Shown in pieces: positions 7,057 through 15,095 of a DNA stretch of 41,540 nt. Within the stretch, counting starts at the first letter, position 1; every line of letters starts with the position of its first letter. The notes under the pieces are model-generated. The model did no database searches. It was not told the DNA's origin and saw nothing but the letters and a program-made list of their open reading frames with translations. The stretch is from Bacteroidaceae bacterium (GTDB lineage Bacteria; Bacteroidota; Bacteroidia; Bacteroidales; Bacteroidaceae). The translations under genes were made by a program, and so were the position numbers. The DNA lies in the NCBI GenBank assembly GCA_017554605.1, contig JAFZIA010000041.1, forward strand, positions 1-41,540. Direction: 5' to 3'.

Positions 7057-7830
7057 ATGGATGAAAAAGTGATTTTTGACGAAGAAGATTTTGTAAAGAT
7101 TGGCGATGGTGATACTATTATCTTTGATGAGGACTTTTTGGGAAAAGCCGAAGAGCAGATAATAAAAGTAGTACTCGAGTGGAATGGTGGTGCCGACCTT
7201 GATATATCGGCAATAATGTTGAATGCTTCTGGTAAAGTTACAAACAAGGCCGACCTTGTCTTCTATGGCTCGGAGCGCAGATGGAAAGCCGAAGATAAAG
7301 AACAGAATCCGTTCGATGGCGAAGTTTCTCTGTGGGAAAATTGCAGTGCTCAGTACAAGAATAAAATTGAGTGGCAAGATGATACACTGCCTATCTCATT
7401 AGATGATTCTGTCATTGGTTCTTGGGACGACCGTGGTGGTGTTCCTGTTGCTATTAATTCAGAAATACTGCATATACAGCTCGATAAGATTGATATTCGT
7501 AAGTACCGTAAAATAGCAATTATTGCAACAATAAATCTTCCCACAACAAGAGATGTAAATGGAAGAATAAGAATGCTGGAAGGAGAAAAATTCAAGGATA
7601 TTATCAACCCTGTCGTGAAAATCTATAATGCAACTGAAAAACGCCAGTTGTTGCAATATAATATGGACAATAAGAGTCCTAATGCCGACGCTGTATGTTG
7701 TGGATATATGCAGTATAACGAAGAAAAAGCAAGCTGGGAGTTCTTGGCTGCCGAGGTCGGTTACTGCGGAAGAAAAGACGGTGATTATTATAAGGGAGGC
7801 ATCTTGCTTGTTGCAAACAGTTTCGTATAA
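7057..7830 (+). CDS. terD: TerD family (tellurium resistance/stress) protein
   Basis: This 257-residue cytosolic protein carries a TerD domain from about residue 35: VVLEWNGGADLDISAIML followed by GKVTNKADLVFYG is the family's characteristic core. TerD proteins bind Ca2+ through acidic loops and act in tellurite, phage and envelope stress systems; acidic candidates are present (GGADLD and SLDDSVIGSWDD). The C-terminal part (FKDIINPVVKIYN, then WEFLAAEVGYCGRKDGDYY) also follows the TerD pattern. Odd is the N-terminal extension, with two copies of an acidic motif, VIFDEEDFVK and IIFDEDFLGK; the next gene starts with a third copy. Only 11 bp separates it from the next gene. The region is visibly richer in AT than the flanking housekeeping genes. 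Confidence 0.85.
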   Translation: MDEKVIFDEEDFVKIGDGDTIIFDEDFLGKAEEQIIKVVLEWNGGADLDISAIMLNASGKVTNKADLVFYGSERRWKAEDKEQNPFDGEVSLWENCSAQYKNKIEWQDDTLPISLDDSVIGSWDDRGGVPVAINSEILHIQLDKIDIRKYRKIAIIATINLPTTRDVNGRIRMLEGEKFKDIINPVVKIYNATEKRQLLQYNMDNKSPNADAVCCGYMQYNEEKASWEFLAAEVGYCGRKDGDYYKGGILLVANSFV

Positions 7831-7841
7831 TATAGCAAACT

Positions 7842-8282
7842 ATGGCTAAGGAATTATTTAACGAAGACGATTTTGTAAAGGAAGAGCGAGATGAGCAAAA
7901 AAAGCCAGTAAAAAAGAATAACTACCGATGGTGGCTTTTGCTTTTGTCTGTTGTTGCCATCGTTGCTGTTCTCGCTTTCATTGTAAAGGAATGTAATGGT
8001 GACGATGTGCCGTCGCAGCAACCTGTTAAGCCTGTTGAGGTTATAACTGATGCTCCTGAGGTTGGCGACACAATAGTTACTCCTGCTATTCCCGAACCCA
8101 AAATCGAAGAACCTCAACCCAAGGTTGATAAACCCGAAACAGATGTGCATCTTATGGCAAAGCGGGTTATCCGTGGGGACTTCGGCAATGGCATTGCGCG
8201 TAAGAAAGCCTTGGAAAACGAGTATCAGATTATTCAAGACCAAGTAAATGCAAACTATCGTAAAGGCGATTTATATTGGTGA
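7842..8282 (+). CDS. One-pass membrane protein with CW_7-like C-terminus
   Basis: The 146 residues divide into an acidic/basic cytoplasmic head starting MAKELFNEDDFVK, a single membrane helix (WWLLLLSVVAIVAVLAFIV, about residues 30-48), a Pro/Glu/Val-rich linker (about 53-100) and a C-terminal domain. That domain, VIRGDFGNGIARKKAL then YQIIQDQVN, resembles the CW_7 (Cpl-7) peptidoglycan-binding repeat, whose hallmark is the GNG-x-x-R-K motif. The topology places it in the periplasm, where it could touch the cell wall. The head shares its motif with the adjacent TerD, suggesting a common partner. This is inferred from pattern recognition, not a database hit. Confidence 0.6.
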   Translation: MAKELFNEDDFVKEERDEQKKPVKKNNYRWWLLLLSVVAIVAVLAFIVKECNGDDVPSQQPVKPVEVITDAPEVGDTIVTPAIPEPKIEEPQPKVDKPETDVHLMAKRVIRGDFGNGIARKKALENEYQIIQDQVNANYRKGDLYW

Positions 8283-8285
8283 TAA

Positions 8286-8331
8286 ATTTTAATGAGGGGT
8301 ATCTCTGTTTACAGATGCCCCTCATTAAAAT
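8286..8331. terminator. Long 19-bp hairpin between CW_7-like and TerB-like genes
   Basis: ATTTTAATGAGGGG (8286-8299) pairs perfectly with CCCCTCATTAAAAT (8318-8331), extended inward by a G-U pair and ATCT/AGAT. It begins 4 bp past the upstream stop. It may end the terD transcript or attenuate read-through into the next gene 28 bp on. Confidence 0.6.
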
Positions 8332-8359
8332 CGTATAAATAGCGAAAAACACAAATGAT

Positions 8360-9277
8360 ATGGAGAATTTGATAAAGCTTAAAAGAAAAATTCTAAGTGA
8401 TAAAAGTATTACCGAAAAAGAGGTTGACCTTTTAGAGGAAATTCTTTTCGACAAAGACGGTATAACACGTGTAAAGGCCGATTTCTTGTTCGACCTGAAA
8501 GAAATTGTTGTAAATAAGGGTTTTGGGTACACAGAAAAATTCAAGGATTTATTTATAAAGTCAATAACTATATATCTGCTCGAGGACGAAAATTCACCGT
8601 GTGAAATTGACGAATCCGAAGCAAGATGGCTTTACTCCAAGATTCATACAAGGAACAATTCCCGTGATATTATAAATGAGGAATTGTTGGAGAACTTGAA
8701 AATAAGGTCTATCAATTTCCCCGAAATGCTTAATAAAAAAAGCAAAGGTAAAAGGCTTATAGAAAAAGCGTTGATAAAGTGGAGGAAATCGGCTTATTTG
8801 GCTGTGTTTGGTTCTCTTTTTTCTTCGCTAGTGCTATTCATTATTGGAGTTGCTATAATAGCTGTTTCTGTAGTGGAATTTATTTTTCAACATATTCATA
8901 TCGATTTTTGTAATAAGACAATTGAGGCCGATTATCAGAAGTGGCTTGTAGTGCCGTTTATTACATCGATTGATATATTCCTGTTTGCAATGGTGTTATA
9001 TGTGTTCGGAGTAGGAACATACGAGCTGTTTATAAATAAGCTTGACCCTGTGAATAAATATATATATGCTAACCCTAAATGGCTGTCGGTGTCGAGTATC
9101 GACGATTTGAAGCATCATTTGGGAAAAGTGATATTGATGATTCTCGTTGTATATTTCTTCAAATTTGCCATACAGATTAAATATAACGAGCCAATGGATT
9201 TGCTTTTCCTTGCTTTGGGAATATTGTTTATGTCGGGAGCGTTGTTTATCGCAAATTATCATCATAAATCAAAGTAA
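8360..9277 (+). CDS. TerB-like / UPF0114 (YqhA) fusion membrane protein
   Basis: The 305 residues look like a fusion. The N-terminal 130 or so are soluble and helical, with ITEKEVDLLEEILFDKDGI and SEARWLYSK, resembling TerB-type domains of Ter systems. From about residue 145 it is a membrane protein with four hydrophobic helices. It carries the UPF0114/YqhA signatures VLYVFGVGTYELFINKL and WLSVSSIDDLKHHLGKVILM. UPF0114 proteins are poorly understood inner-membrane proteins. It follows the CW_7-like gene by 77 bp with a strong hairpin in between, and precedes the Ca2+ ATPase. It is strongly AT-rich, which suggests acquisition. Confidence is good for the UPF0114 part and lower for the TerB assignment. 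Confidence 0.65.
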   Translation: MENLIKLKRKILSDKSITEKEVDLLEEILFDKDGITRVKADFLFDLKEIVVNKGFGYTEKFKDLFIKSITIYLLEDENSPCEIDESEARWLYSKIHTRNNSRDIINEELLENLKIRSINFPEMLNKKSKGKRLIEKALIKWRKSAYLAVFGSLFSSLVLFIIGVAIIAVSVVEFIFQHIHIDFCNKTIEADYQKWLVVPFITSIDIFLFAMVLYVFGVGTYELFINKLDPVNKYIYANPKWLSVSSIDDLKHHLGKVILMILVVYFFKFAIQIKYNEPMDLLFLALGILFMSGALFIANYHHKSK

Positions 9278-9426
9278 TGATATAGCGAATGACAGAGATG
9301 CTGATTTTTGAAATTCTTCGCTTCCCCTCAAACGTATTGTTGAGAGCTTGCCCGAAAAATGACAGTTACCTCCCTTAAATCAAAGTGACAGCAATAGATA
9401 AGTGTAAATGAAAATAAAGAAATAAT

Positions 9427-12297
9427 ATGACTAAGAAAGGACATTACAACGGATTGACCGATGCCGAGGTGCTCAAAAGCCGAGAAGAGAATGGTGTAAA
9501 TATACTTACACCGCCCGAGAAAGAATCTTTATGGTCGAAATTTATAGGTAAATTCGACGACCCACTAATTCGCATATTGTTGGTGGCGGGTGCGCTGTCG
9601 GTAGGCATAGCCTGTTATGAGTACTTTGGCCTGGGACACAGTTGGGAAGTGTTTTTTGAGCCGATAGGAATATTTGTGGCTATTCTGCTTGCCACAGGTC
9701 TGTCGTTCTATTTTGAACAGATTGCCGACAAGGAGTTCTCTATCCTTAACCAAGTGAACGACGATGAGCCTGTGAAGGTTATCCGCAACGGAAATACAGT
9801 GGAAATACCCAAGAAAGATATTGTTGTGGGAGATATTGTTATCCTTTCCACTGGCGACGAGGTTCCTGCCGATGCGGAGCTGTTGGAGGCTGTCACCCTT
9901 TGTATGGACGAGTCGACACTTACAGGTGAGCCCCTCTGCCGTAAAACAATTGATGAGGCCGACTTTGACAGCGAGGCCACATTCCCATCGAACCACGTGA
10001 TGAGAGGTACAAAAGTTATGGAAGGACACGGTGTGTGCCGTGTATTTGCTGTAGGTGACAAGACCGAGAATGGAAAGGTCTTCGAGGCTGCGCAGATTGA
10101 CGACAGCGTCAAGACACCCCTTAACGAGCAGCTCGACGGATTGAGCGACCTCATCACAAATCTGAGCTATCTCTTTGCAGGTCTTGTTATTATCGGTCGT
10201 TTGCTCGTGTTCTTCAACTGGAATGCGATTGCACTGACATTGCTCATTCCCACAGTCCTGTTCTTCTATCTTGTGATAAAGAAATTCGAGGATTACAGTA
10301 AGGTTAAATGTATTGGTATAATAGCTGTGTTCTTTGCAGTGTTCATTGCAATGGTACTCGGAATATTCTTCTATCTGCACCAGGGTGCCGGCATTTCGGA
10401 GCTTCTTGCATATACAATGCAGACACTTATGATTGCTGTGACACTTATCGTTGTTGCTGTACCCGAGGGACTTCCTATGGCTGTTACGCTGAGTCTTGCC
10501 TACAGTATGCGCCGAATGCTCAAAACAAATAACCTTGTGCGCAAAATGCACGCTTGCGAGACAATGGGAGCAACAACTGTCATCTGTACCGACAAGACAG
10601 GTACGCTCACACAGAACCAGATGAAAATCTACAATACCAATTTCTATTCGCTCAACAACCAGCAGTTGGCCGACGATGAGATTAGCGTACTTGTAAAAGA
10701 GGGTATAGCGGTGAACTCTACTGCTATGCTCGACCTCTCCGACGCCTCAAAGGCAAAGGTACTCGGCAATCCCACCGAGGGTGCTCTGTTGTTGTGGTTG
10801 CAGGAACAAGGCCTGAACTATCAAACACTAAAGGAGAATACAACCCTTGTCGAGGAGCTGCCTTTCTCGACCGAGAGAAAATATATGGCAACAGTGGTAA
10901 ACTCGTCACTTGGCAAAAAGGTTCTCTACGTGAAGGGTGCTCCCGAGATTGTTCATTCGCTCTGTAAACAGACTTGCGCAAACGTGGGTAAGGCTGCTAT
11001 AGATGAGCAGTTGCTTAAGTACCAGCAGCAGGCAATGCGTACTCTTGGCTTTGCCTACCAGGTTTTGGGTGACGGCGATGCTACAATAGAGAATAATGCG
11101 GTTGTTGCCGATAATCTCACATTCCTGGGAATAGTTGCAATATCCGACCCTGTGCGCGAGGATGTTCCAGCAGCAGTAGAGGAGTGTATCAAGGCAGGAA
11201 TAGATGTGAAGATTGTAACAGGCGACACTCCCGGAACTGCCAAGGAGATTGGACGTCAGATAGGATTGTGGAGCAATAGCGACGGAGAGAAGAATATTAT
11301 CACCGGACCAGAATTTGCAGCACTAAGCGATGAGGAACTTGACAGTGTTGTGCTCGACCTCAAGATTATTGCTCGTGCACGTCCAATGGACAAGAAACGC
11401 CTGGTAGAGGCATTGCAGCGCAAGAATCAGGTGGTGTCGGTAACGGGTGACGGAACCAATGATGCCCCTGCACTCAAGGCGGCTCACGTGGGCTTGTCTA
11501 TGGGAGACGGAACATCTGTTGCCAAGGAGGCGAGCGCAATTACCATTATCGACAATTCGTTTAGCAGCATAGGCAGGGCTGTTATGTGGGGACGCTCCCT
11601 TTATCAGAATATACAGCGCTTCCTGTTGTTCCAGTTGACAGTGAATGTGGCAGCCTGCTTCATTGTGCTCTTCGGTGCGTTTATGGGCACAGAGTCGCCT
11701 CTCACCGTTACACAGATGCTGTGGGTCAACCTCATTATGGATACCTTTGGTGCAATGGCATTGGCTTCGTTGCCTCCCTCGCCCGAGGTTATGCACAATA
11801 AGCCGCGCGACAGAAAGGCATTTATCCTCAATAAGGCAATGAGCGTCGATATTTGGGGAGTGGGACTCTTCTTCTTTGCGCTGACACTCGGCTTCCTGTA
11901 TATCTTCCAGCACGCCGATATTACAAGTATGACCGATCTCCTGTCGTTGCAGTTGGGCGATGCAGGTAAAGTGACCCCATACGAGCAGACGCTCCTATTC
12001 TCCATATTCGTGTGGACACACTTCTGGTATATGTTCAATGCTCGCTCATTTGAAACAGGCAAGAGCTATTTCGCACTCAAGCAGAGCTCGGGCTTCAGGA
12101 CAATTGTTGCAGTCATTGTGTTGGGACAGATTATAATTGTTGAGCTGCTTTACAACTTCTTCAATGTTGAGCCAATGTTCCACACAGCAGATTGGCAGTT
12201 TAACCTAAATGGTTGCGTAGACTGGCTTATAATTGTTGTTGTATCGTCTCTTGTACTGTGGGTTCGTGAGGCAGCTTGCCTGTTTACTAAGAAGTAA
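9427..12297 (+). CDS. PMCA-type Ca2+-transporting P-type ATPase
   Basis: This inner-membrane ATPase probably exports Ca2+. The 956 residues show the actuator motif LTGEP (about residue 165), the phosphorylated DKTGTLT (Asp about 389), the M4 ion-site motif PEGLPMAVTLSLA (346 onward), a nucleotide-binding segment around KGAPE, the hinge VTGDGTNDAP and the M6 segment NLIMDTFGAMALA. PEGLP and the N-D pair in M6 are typical of PMCA-type Ca2+ pumps. It is longer than many bacterial homologues: between M3 (about 246-263) and M4 there are two extra hydrophobic segments (about 266-285 and 295-318). A 149-bp gap without an obvious promoter box separates it from the TerB-like gene, so co-transcription is possible. 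Confidence 0.93.
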   Translation: MTKKGHYNGLTDAEVLKSREENGVNILTPPEKESLWSKFIGKFDDPLIRILLVAGALSVGIACYEYFGLGHSWEVFFEPIGIFVAILLATGLSFYFEQIADKEFSILNQVNDDEPVKVIRNGNTVEIPKKDIVVGDIVILSTGDEVPADAELLEAVTLCMDESTLTGEPLCRKTIDEADFDSEATFPSNHVMRGTKVMEGHGVCRVFAVGDKTENGKVFEAAQIDDSVKTPLNEQLDGLSDLITNLSYLFAGLVIIGRLLVFFNWNAIALTLLIPTVLFFYLVIKKFEDYSKVKCIGIIAVFFAVFIAMVLGIFFYLHQGAGISELLAYTMQTLMIAVTLIVVAVPEGLPMAVTLSLAYSMRRMLKTNNLVRKMHACETMGATTVICTDKTGTLTQNQMKIYNTNFYSLNNQQLADDEISVLVKEGIAVNSTAMLDLSDASKAKVLGNPTEGALLLWLQEQGLNYQTLKENTTLVEELPFSTERKYMATVVNSSLGKKVLYVKGAPEIVHSLCKQTCANVGKAAIDEQLLKYQQQAMRTLGFAYQVLGDGDATIENNAVVADNLTFLGIVAISDPVREDVPAAVEECIKAGIDVKIVTGDTPGTAKEIGRQIGLWSNSDGEKNIITGPEFAALSDEELDSVVLDLKIIARARPMDKKRLVEALQRKNQVVSVTGDGTNDAPALKAAHVGLSMGDGTSVAKEASAITIIDNSFSSIGRAVMWGRSLYQNIQRFLLFQLTVNVAACFIVLFGAFMGTESPLTVTQMLWVNLIMDTFGAMALASLPPSPEVMHNKPRDRKAFILNKAMSVDIWGVGLFFFALTLGFLYIFQHADITSMTDLLSLQLGDAGKVTPYEQTLLFSIFVWTHFWYMFNARSFETGKSYFALKQSSGFRTIVAVIVLGQIIIVELLYNFFNVEPMFHTADWQFNLNGCVDWLIIVVVSSLVLWVREAACLFTKK

Positions 12298-12311
12298 ATA
12301 TTATTATTGGT

Positions 12312-12443
12312 GTCCGATAAAAATATTTTCAAATAAATAAAATTAGGGCTGATTCCATTTGTAGGATTCAGCCCTTTGTAGTTATTTAGCGGTTACCATA
12401 CTCAACCAAATAACTATGAGCAAAAGTACACATTTTATCGGAC
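12312..12443 (-). ncRNA. Structured intergenic element, candidate small RNA
   Basis: A perfect 11-bp inverted repeat (GTCCGATAAAA at 12312-12322, TTTTATCGGAC at 12433-12443) encloses two hairpins. One is TAGTTATTT/AAATAACTA (12379-12387 with 12408-12416) plus an inner GGTT/AACC. The other is AGGGCTGA/TCAGCCCT (12345-12352 with 12368-12375), extended by TCC/GGA. On the minus strand a TACTTTTG box (12428-12421) would start transcription at the foot of the first hairpin, and the second hairpin is followed by AATTTTATTTATTT, a terminator-like tail. An RNA of about 80-90 nt is thus predicted. The second hairpin may also terminate the ATPase transcript; the outer repeat could alternatively mark a MITE. 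Confidence 0.4.
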
Positions 12444-12592
12444 CCCCGTTGTATTCGCAAGTAATAAATCTACTTGATAAGGCAAAAATTCTTCAGCGGA
12501 TTTTTTTTCGAACTCCTCACCCCTGCGGGCATCTTCTTGAACATATATAGTAACCTTTTGTATCTAAACAGTTGATGTACAACAAACAGGAC

Positions 12593-12961
12593 TCACCCAT
12601 TTTTCTGCTTCCATTTATTGTACAGCTCCTCAATGTCCTTTATTTGAATGTCGAGTATAGCGATGCGCGAGAAAAACTCGGGCAGCTCCTCACTCATAAA
12701 AGTTGCCCTGCGGAGCTCCTTTATCCTATCCACCGCATTTGCTGCAACAAAGTATCCTATGCCGCGTTTGTTGTATATTACCTCCTCGCTTTGTAGCTGG
12801 TCGTAGGAACGTACGACAGTGTTGGCGTTGACCTCGACGGTGGCGGCATATTCGCGCACCGAGGGGATACGCTCCTCTTCGCGGTACTTGCCTTGCAGAA
12901 TCTCGTCGCACAGGCGGTCGGCTATCTGCCGGTATATCGATTTTGTCTCTTTGAATATCAT
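12593..12961 (-). CDS. GntR family regulator (YtrA-like)
   Basis: The 122 residues hold a winged helix-turn-helix at the N-terminus (IYRQIADRLCDEILQGKY, then RIPSVREYAATVEVNANTVVRSY), followed by only about 45 residues with no ligand domain. That is the YtrA subfamily pattern, which commonly represses its own ABC transporter operon. Here it lies 21 bp downstream of the last permease gene, at the end rather than the head of the operon. A minus-strand TAACTTTG box at 12976-12969 could transcribe it separately, leaving almost no leader before the ATG at 12961. Confidence 0.9.
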   Translation of the reverse strand: MIFKETKSIYRQIADRLCDEILQGKYREEERIPSVREYAATVEVNANTVVRSYDQLQSEEVIYNKRGIGYFVAANAVDRIKELRRATFMSEELPEFFSRIAILDIQIKDIEELYNKWKQKNG

Positions 12962-12968
12962 ACTTGTG

Positions 12969-12976
12969 CAAAGTTA
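12969..12976 (-). promoter_or_regulatory. Possible internal promoter for the GntR gene
   Basis: The minus strand reads TAACTTTG, a TAnnTTTG match ending 7 nt before the GntR start codon. If active, the transcript would be leaderless or nearly so. No clear -33 box was found. Confidence 0.4.
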
Positions 12977-12982
12977 GCGTAA

Positions 12983-13801
12983 TTATTTTGTATTATGGTA
13001 GGCAAGGGTTATCCTTGAGAAACATTTGAGCGTGTTGTGCCACAGCATGGTTACCGCCGTTACAATCAGTGCCGAGTAGATGATGAGCGGCAGTGTGTTG
13101 TTGCGTGCGCTCTCTATCGCATTGCCGTCAACAACCACAGTCTCTACAAAGGCCTTGTCGACAAACAGAAACACGGGGTAGAATGTCGCAAGGAATACAC
13201 CCAGTACCACAAGGTAGCTTATGAGCCAGTTGAGAAGGCGGCTGTGTATGTTCACGAATATGCTGTAGAGCGTTACGATGTAAAGAGTGACAATGATTGC
13301 AATCTGTGCGTTGAAGGGCCTCTCGGGCGAGGGGCTGAAAATGCTGAAGAAGATGGGCGCAATGCTCTGCTTGAACTCATCGCTCCTGCCTAACAGCGTT
13401 ACAAGGGGGTAGTGCAGGCACTCAATGACAAGGTACGATGCCACAAACATTATTGCAATGCCCACGGTGTACAAAAGTATCTGCGATAGGAGTTTCTCCA
13501 CGTTGCTTGCGGGCAGTGTGAGGTACTGCGACATATTGCCCTTGCTCTTCATAAGTGTGCTGTTGAAGAGAAGGCACATCGATACAGCGAGCACTGCCAC
13601 CTGTGTGCTGCTGAAGAAATCGGTACAGTCGCTCACGTACTTTTCGTAGCATGCTCCAGTAATAAGGTAAAAGGCAAATGGTGCAGCGAATATCAACGTC
13701 ATATTCCTGAACATCTGCAATATCTCTTTGCGTCGCACGCTTACCTCGTGCCTTATGAGCAGCCACAGACGCTTTGTGCTGAATTTTTTTATTTTATTCA
13801 T
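12983..13801 (-). CDS. ABC transporter membrane protein (short)
   Basis: The 272-residue protein has an N-terminal basic segment (FSTKRLWLLIRHEVSVRRKE) typical of ABC-2-like permeases, then about six hydrophobic helices: LIFAAPFAFYLITGA, VAVLAVSMCLLF, LLYTVGIAIMFVASYLV, IAIIVTLYIVTLYSIFV, LVVLGVFLATFYPVFLF and LIIYSALIVTAVTML. The segment MKSKGNMSQYLTLPASNVEKLLSQ, with its LPAS motif, also occurs in the neighbouring permease as LMLPAKSSEKFIARM, so the two are related and probably form a heterodimer with the ATPase encoded upstream. Substrate unknown; envelope-stress or antimicrobial export is typical for YtrA-linked systems. Confidence 0.8.
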   Translation of the reverse strand: MNKIKKFSTKRLWLLIRHEVSVRRKEILQMFRNMTLIFAAPFAFYLITGACYEKYVSDCTDFFSSTQVAVLAVSMCLLFNSTLMKSKGNMSQYLTLPASNVEKLLSQILLYTVGIAIMFVASYLVIECLHYPLVTLLGRSDEFKQSIAPIFFSIFSPSPERPFNAQIAIIVTLYIVTLYSIFVNIHSRLLNWLISYLVVLGVFLATFYPVFLFVDKAFVETVVVDGNAIESARNNTLPLIIYSALIVTAVTMLWHNTLKCFSRITLAYHNTK

Positions 13802-13846
13802 AATGGTGTTTTTTGGGGAGTTGATGAATATAGTTATACTCTTTTG

Positions 13847-15082
13847 TTACCAGGCTCCGTAAGTTATCTTGAACTCTTTTTGCCCTTTGGGAATCTCTAT
13901 TGTAATAAGTCTGTCATCTTCGGGAGACTCGCCTTCCGGGGCAGGATAATTGTTGCCCCAAATAATATGGAAACTGTACTCCTCGGCGCTTGCTGTAGAG
14001 TCGGATTGGTTATTGCTTTTGCTCCAGTTGCTGCCTTCTACGTTGCACAGGCTGTCGAGAGTGTTGTAGAATTCATTTGTCGGCACCTTGTCGAACTTGT
14101 ATATCGCACTACAGGTGAAATCGCCCAACATTCCTCCGCTGTGGTAGAATGTTGTCTTGTGGTAGTCGAATGCAGGGAACTCGGCGCCAGTTATCCTCTC
14201 AATTCTCTCTTCTTCCAATTTTATTGTCTTGACATCCTTGATATCCTTGTTGAATATGTAACCGGCAACGCCGAATATAATAATGTATATGACAATGAGG
14301 CCTGTAATAATCCACATATATCTTTCCTTGCCAATAATTTGTGTGCGGTTGAAATTACGCCAGGCCGCCCAAATGGTTACAAACGGCAAAATGTACATTA
14401 TCATTCTTACAAATTGCAGGTTGTTGTCGTATTCGCACAGTAGCTTTGAGGTAAATCCCAGCACGATAGTGAGGTAAGGTATGGGCCAGGTGAGCAGTGC
14501 TACGGTGCTGCTGCGTGCATAGCAGTTCTTGTGAAAATATGCAGCACCCCAAATGTATAGGCAGTAGAGCATAAATATTATGCTTGTGGCTAAGCTGTCC
14601 AAAGAAAATACGGTGTCAAGGAATTGTGTTCCAAGGTTGTGGTAGTATTCTTCGGCATTCAGTAGGGTGAGCAGCAGATTATATGAGCATATTCCCAAAA
14701 GATGCCCTGCTGCAACTGTTATCATTGCGCCGACAGTGCATATAAGCATACGGGCAATGAACTTCTCGCTGCTTTTTGCGGGTAACATAAGAAAATTGCT
14801 CCTGCTCTCCTTGTTCTTGGTGTTCATCAGTTGCGATGCAGCGTAGGTTAACAGAATGAATGTGATTACTGCACCGAGTATCATTATCAACAGTTCAATG
14901 TCGTATCTGACGCTGCTGTCGGTGTGTGCGGTATTGTATGCTATTATTGCAGCAAGATAGGGAATCTGCAAAGCCGCTATGCTTATAAGGGTGTACAGCA
15001 GCAATCCTCTCTTTTCTACGATGGCATAGTGCTTTATAAGCTGTACCACGCGTGTGAAACTGAATTTGTTTTCGGGTTTCAT
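13847..15082 (-). CDS. ABC transporter membrane protein (long)
   Basis: The frame stays open upstream to about 15292 across the ATPase gene, but the ATG at 15082 gives the natural start MKPENKFSFTRVVQLIKHYA, 13 bp after the ATPase stop (411 residues). About six membrane helices lie in residues 25-265, including an AIIAYNTAHTD turn and ILGAVITFILLTYAA. The LPAKSSEKFIARM motif is shared with the other permease. After a last helix (MWIITGLIVIYIIIFGVAGY) comes a soluble C-terminal domain of about 120 residues facing the periplasm by prediction. It pairs with the ATPase and shorter permease in one operon. Confidence 0.8.
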   Translation of the reverse strand: MKPENKFSFTRVVQLIKHYAIVEKRGLLLYTLISIAALQIPYLAAIIAYNTAHTDSSVRYDIELLIMILGAVITFILLTYAASQLMNTKNKESRSNFLMLPAKSSEKFIARMLICTVGAMITVAAGHLLGICSYNLLLTLLNAEEYYHNLGTQFLDTVFSLDSLATSIIFMLYCLYIWGAAYFHKNCYARSSTVALLTWPIPYLTIVLGFTSKLLCEYDNNLQFVRMIMYILPFVTIWAAWRNFNRTQIIGKERYMWIITGLIVIYIIIFGVAGYIFNKDIKDVKTIKLEEERIERITGAEFPAFDYHKTTFYHSGGMLGDFTCSAIYKFDKVPTNEFYNTLDSLCNVEGSNWSKSNNQSDSTASAEEYSFHIIWGNNYPAPEGESPEDDRLITIEIPKGQKEFKITYGAW

Positions 15083-15095
15083 AGTGCTGTGTTTT

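Noticed and set aside
9565-10551. Minus-strand frame opposite the Ca2+ pump
   Set aside because: Rich in Cys and His without domains; it mirrors the ATPase codons.
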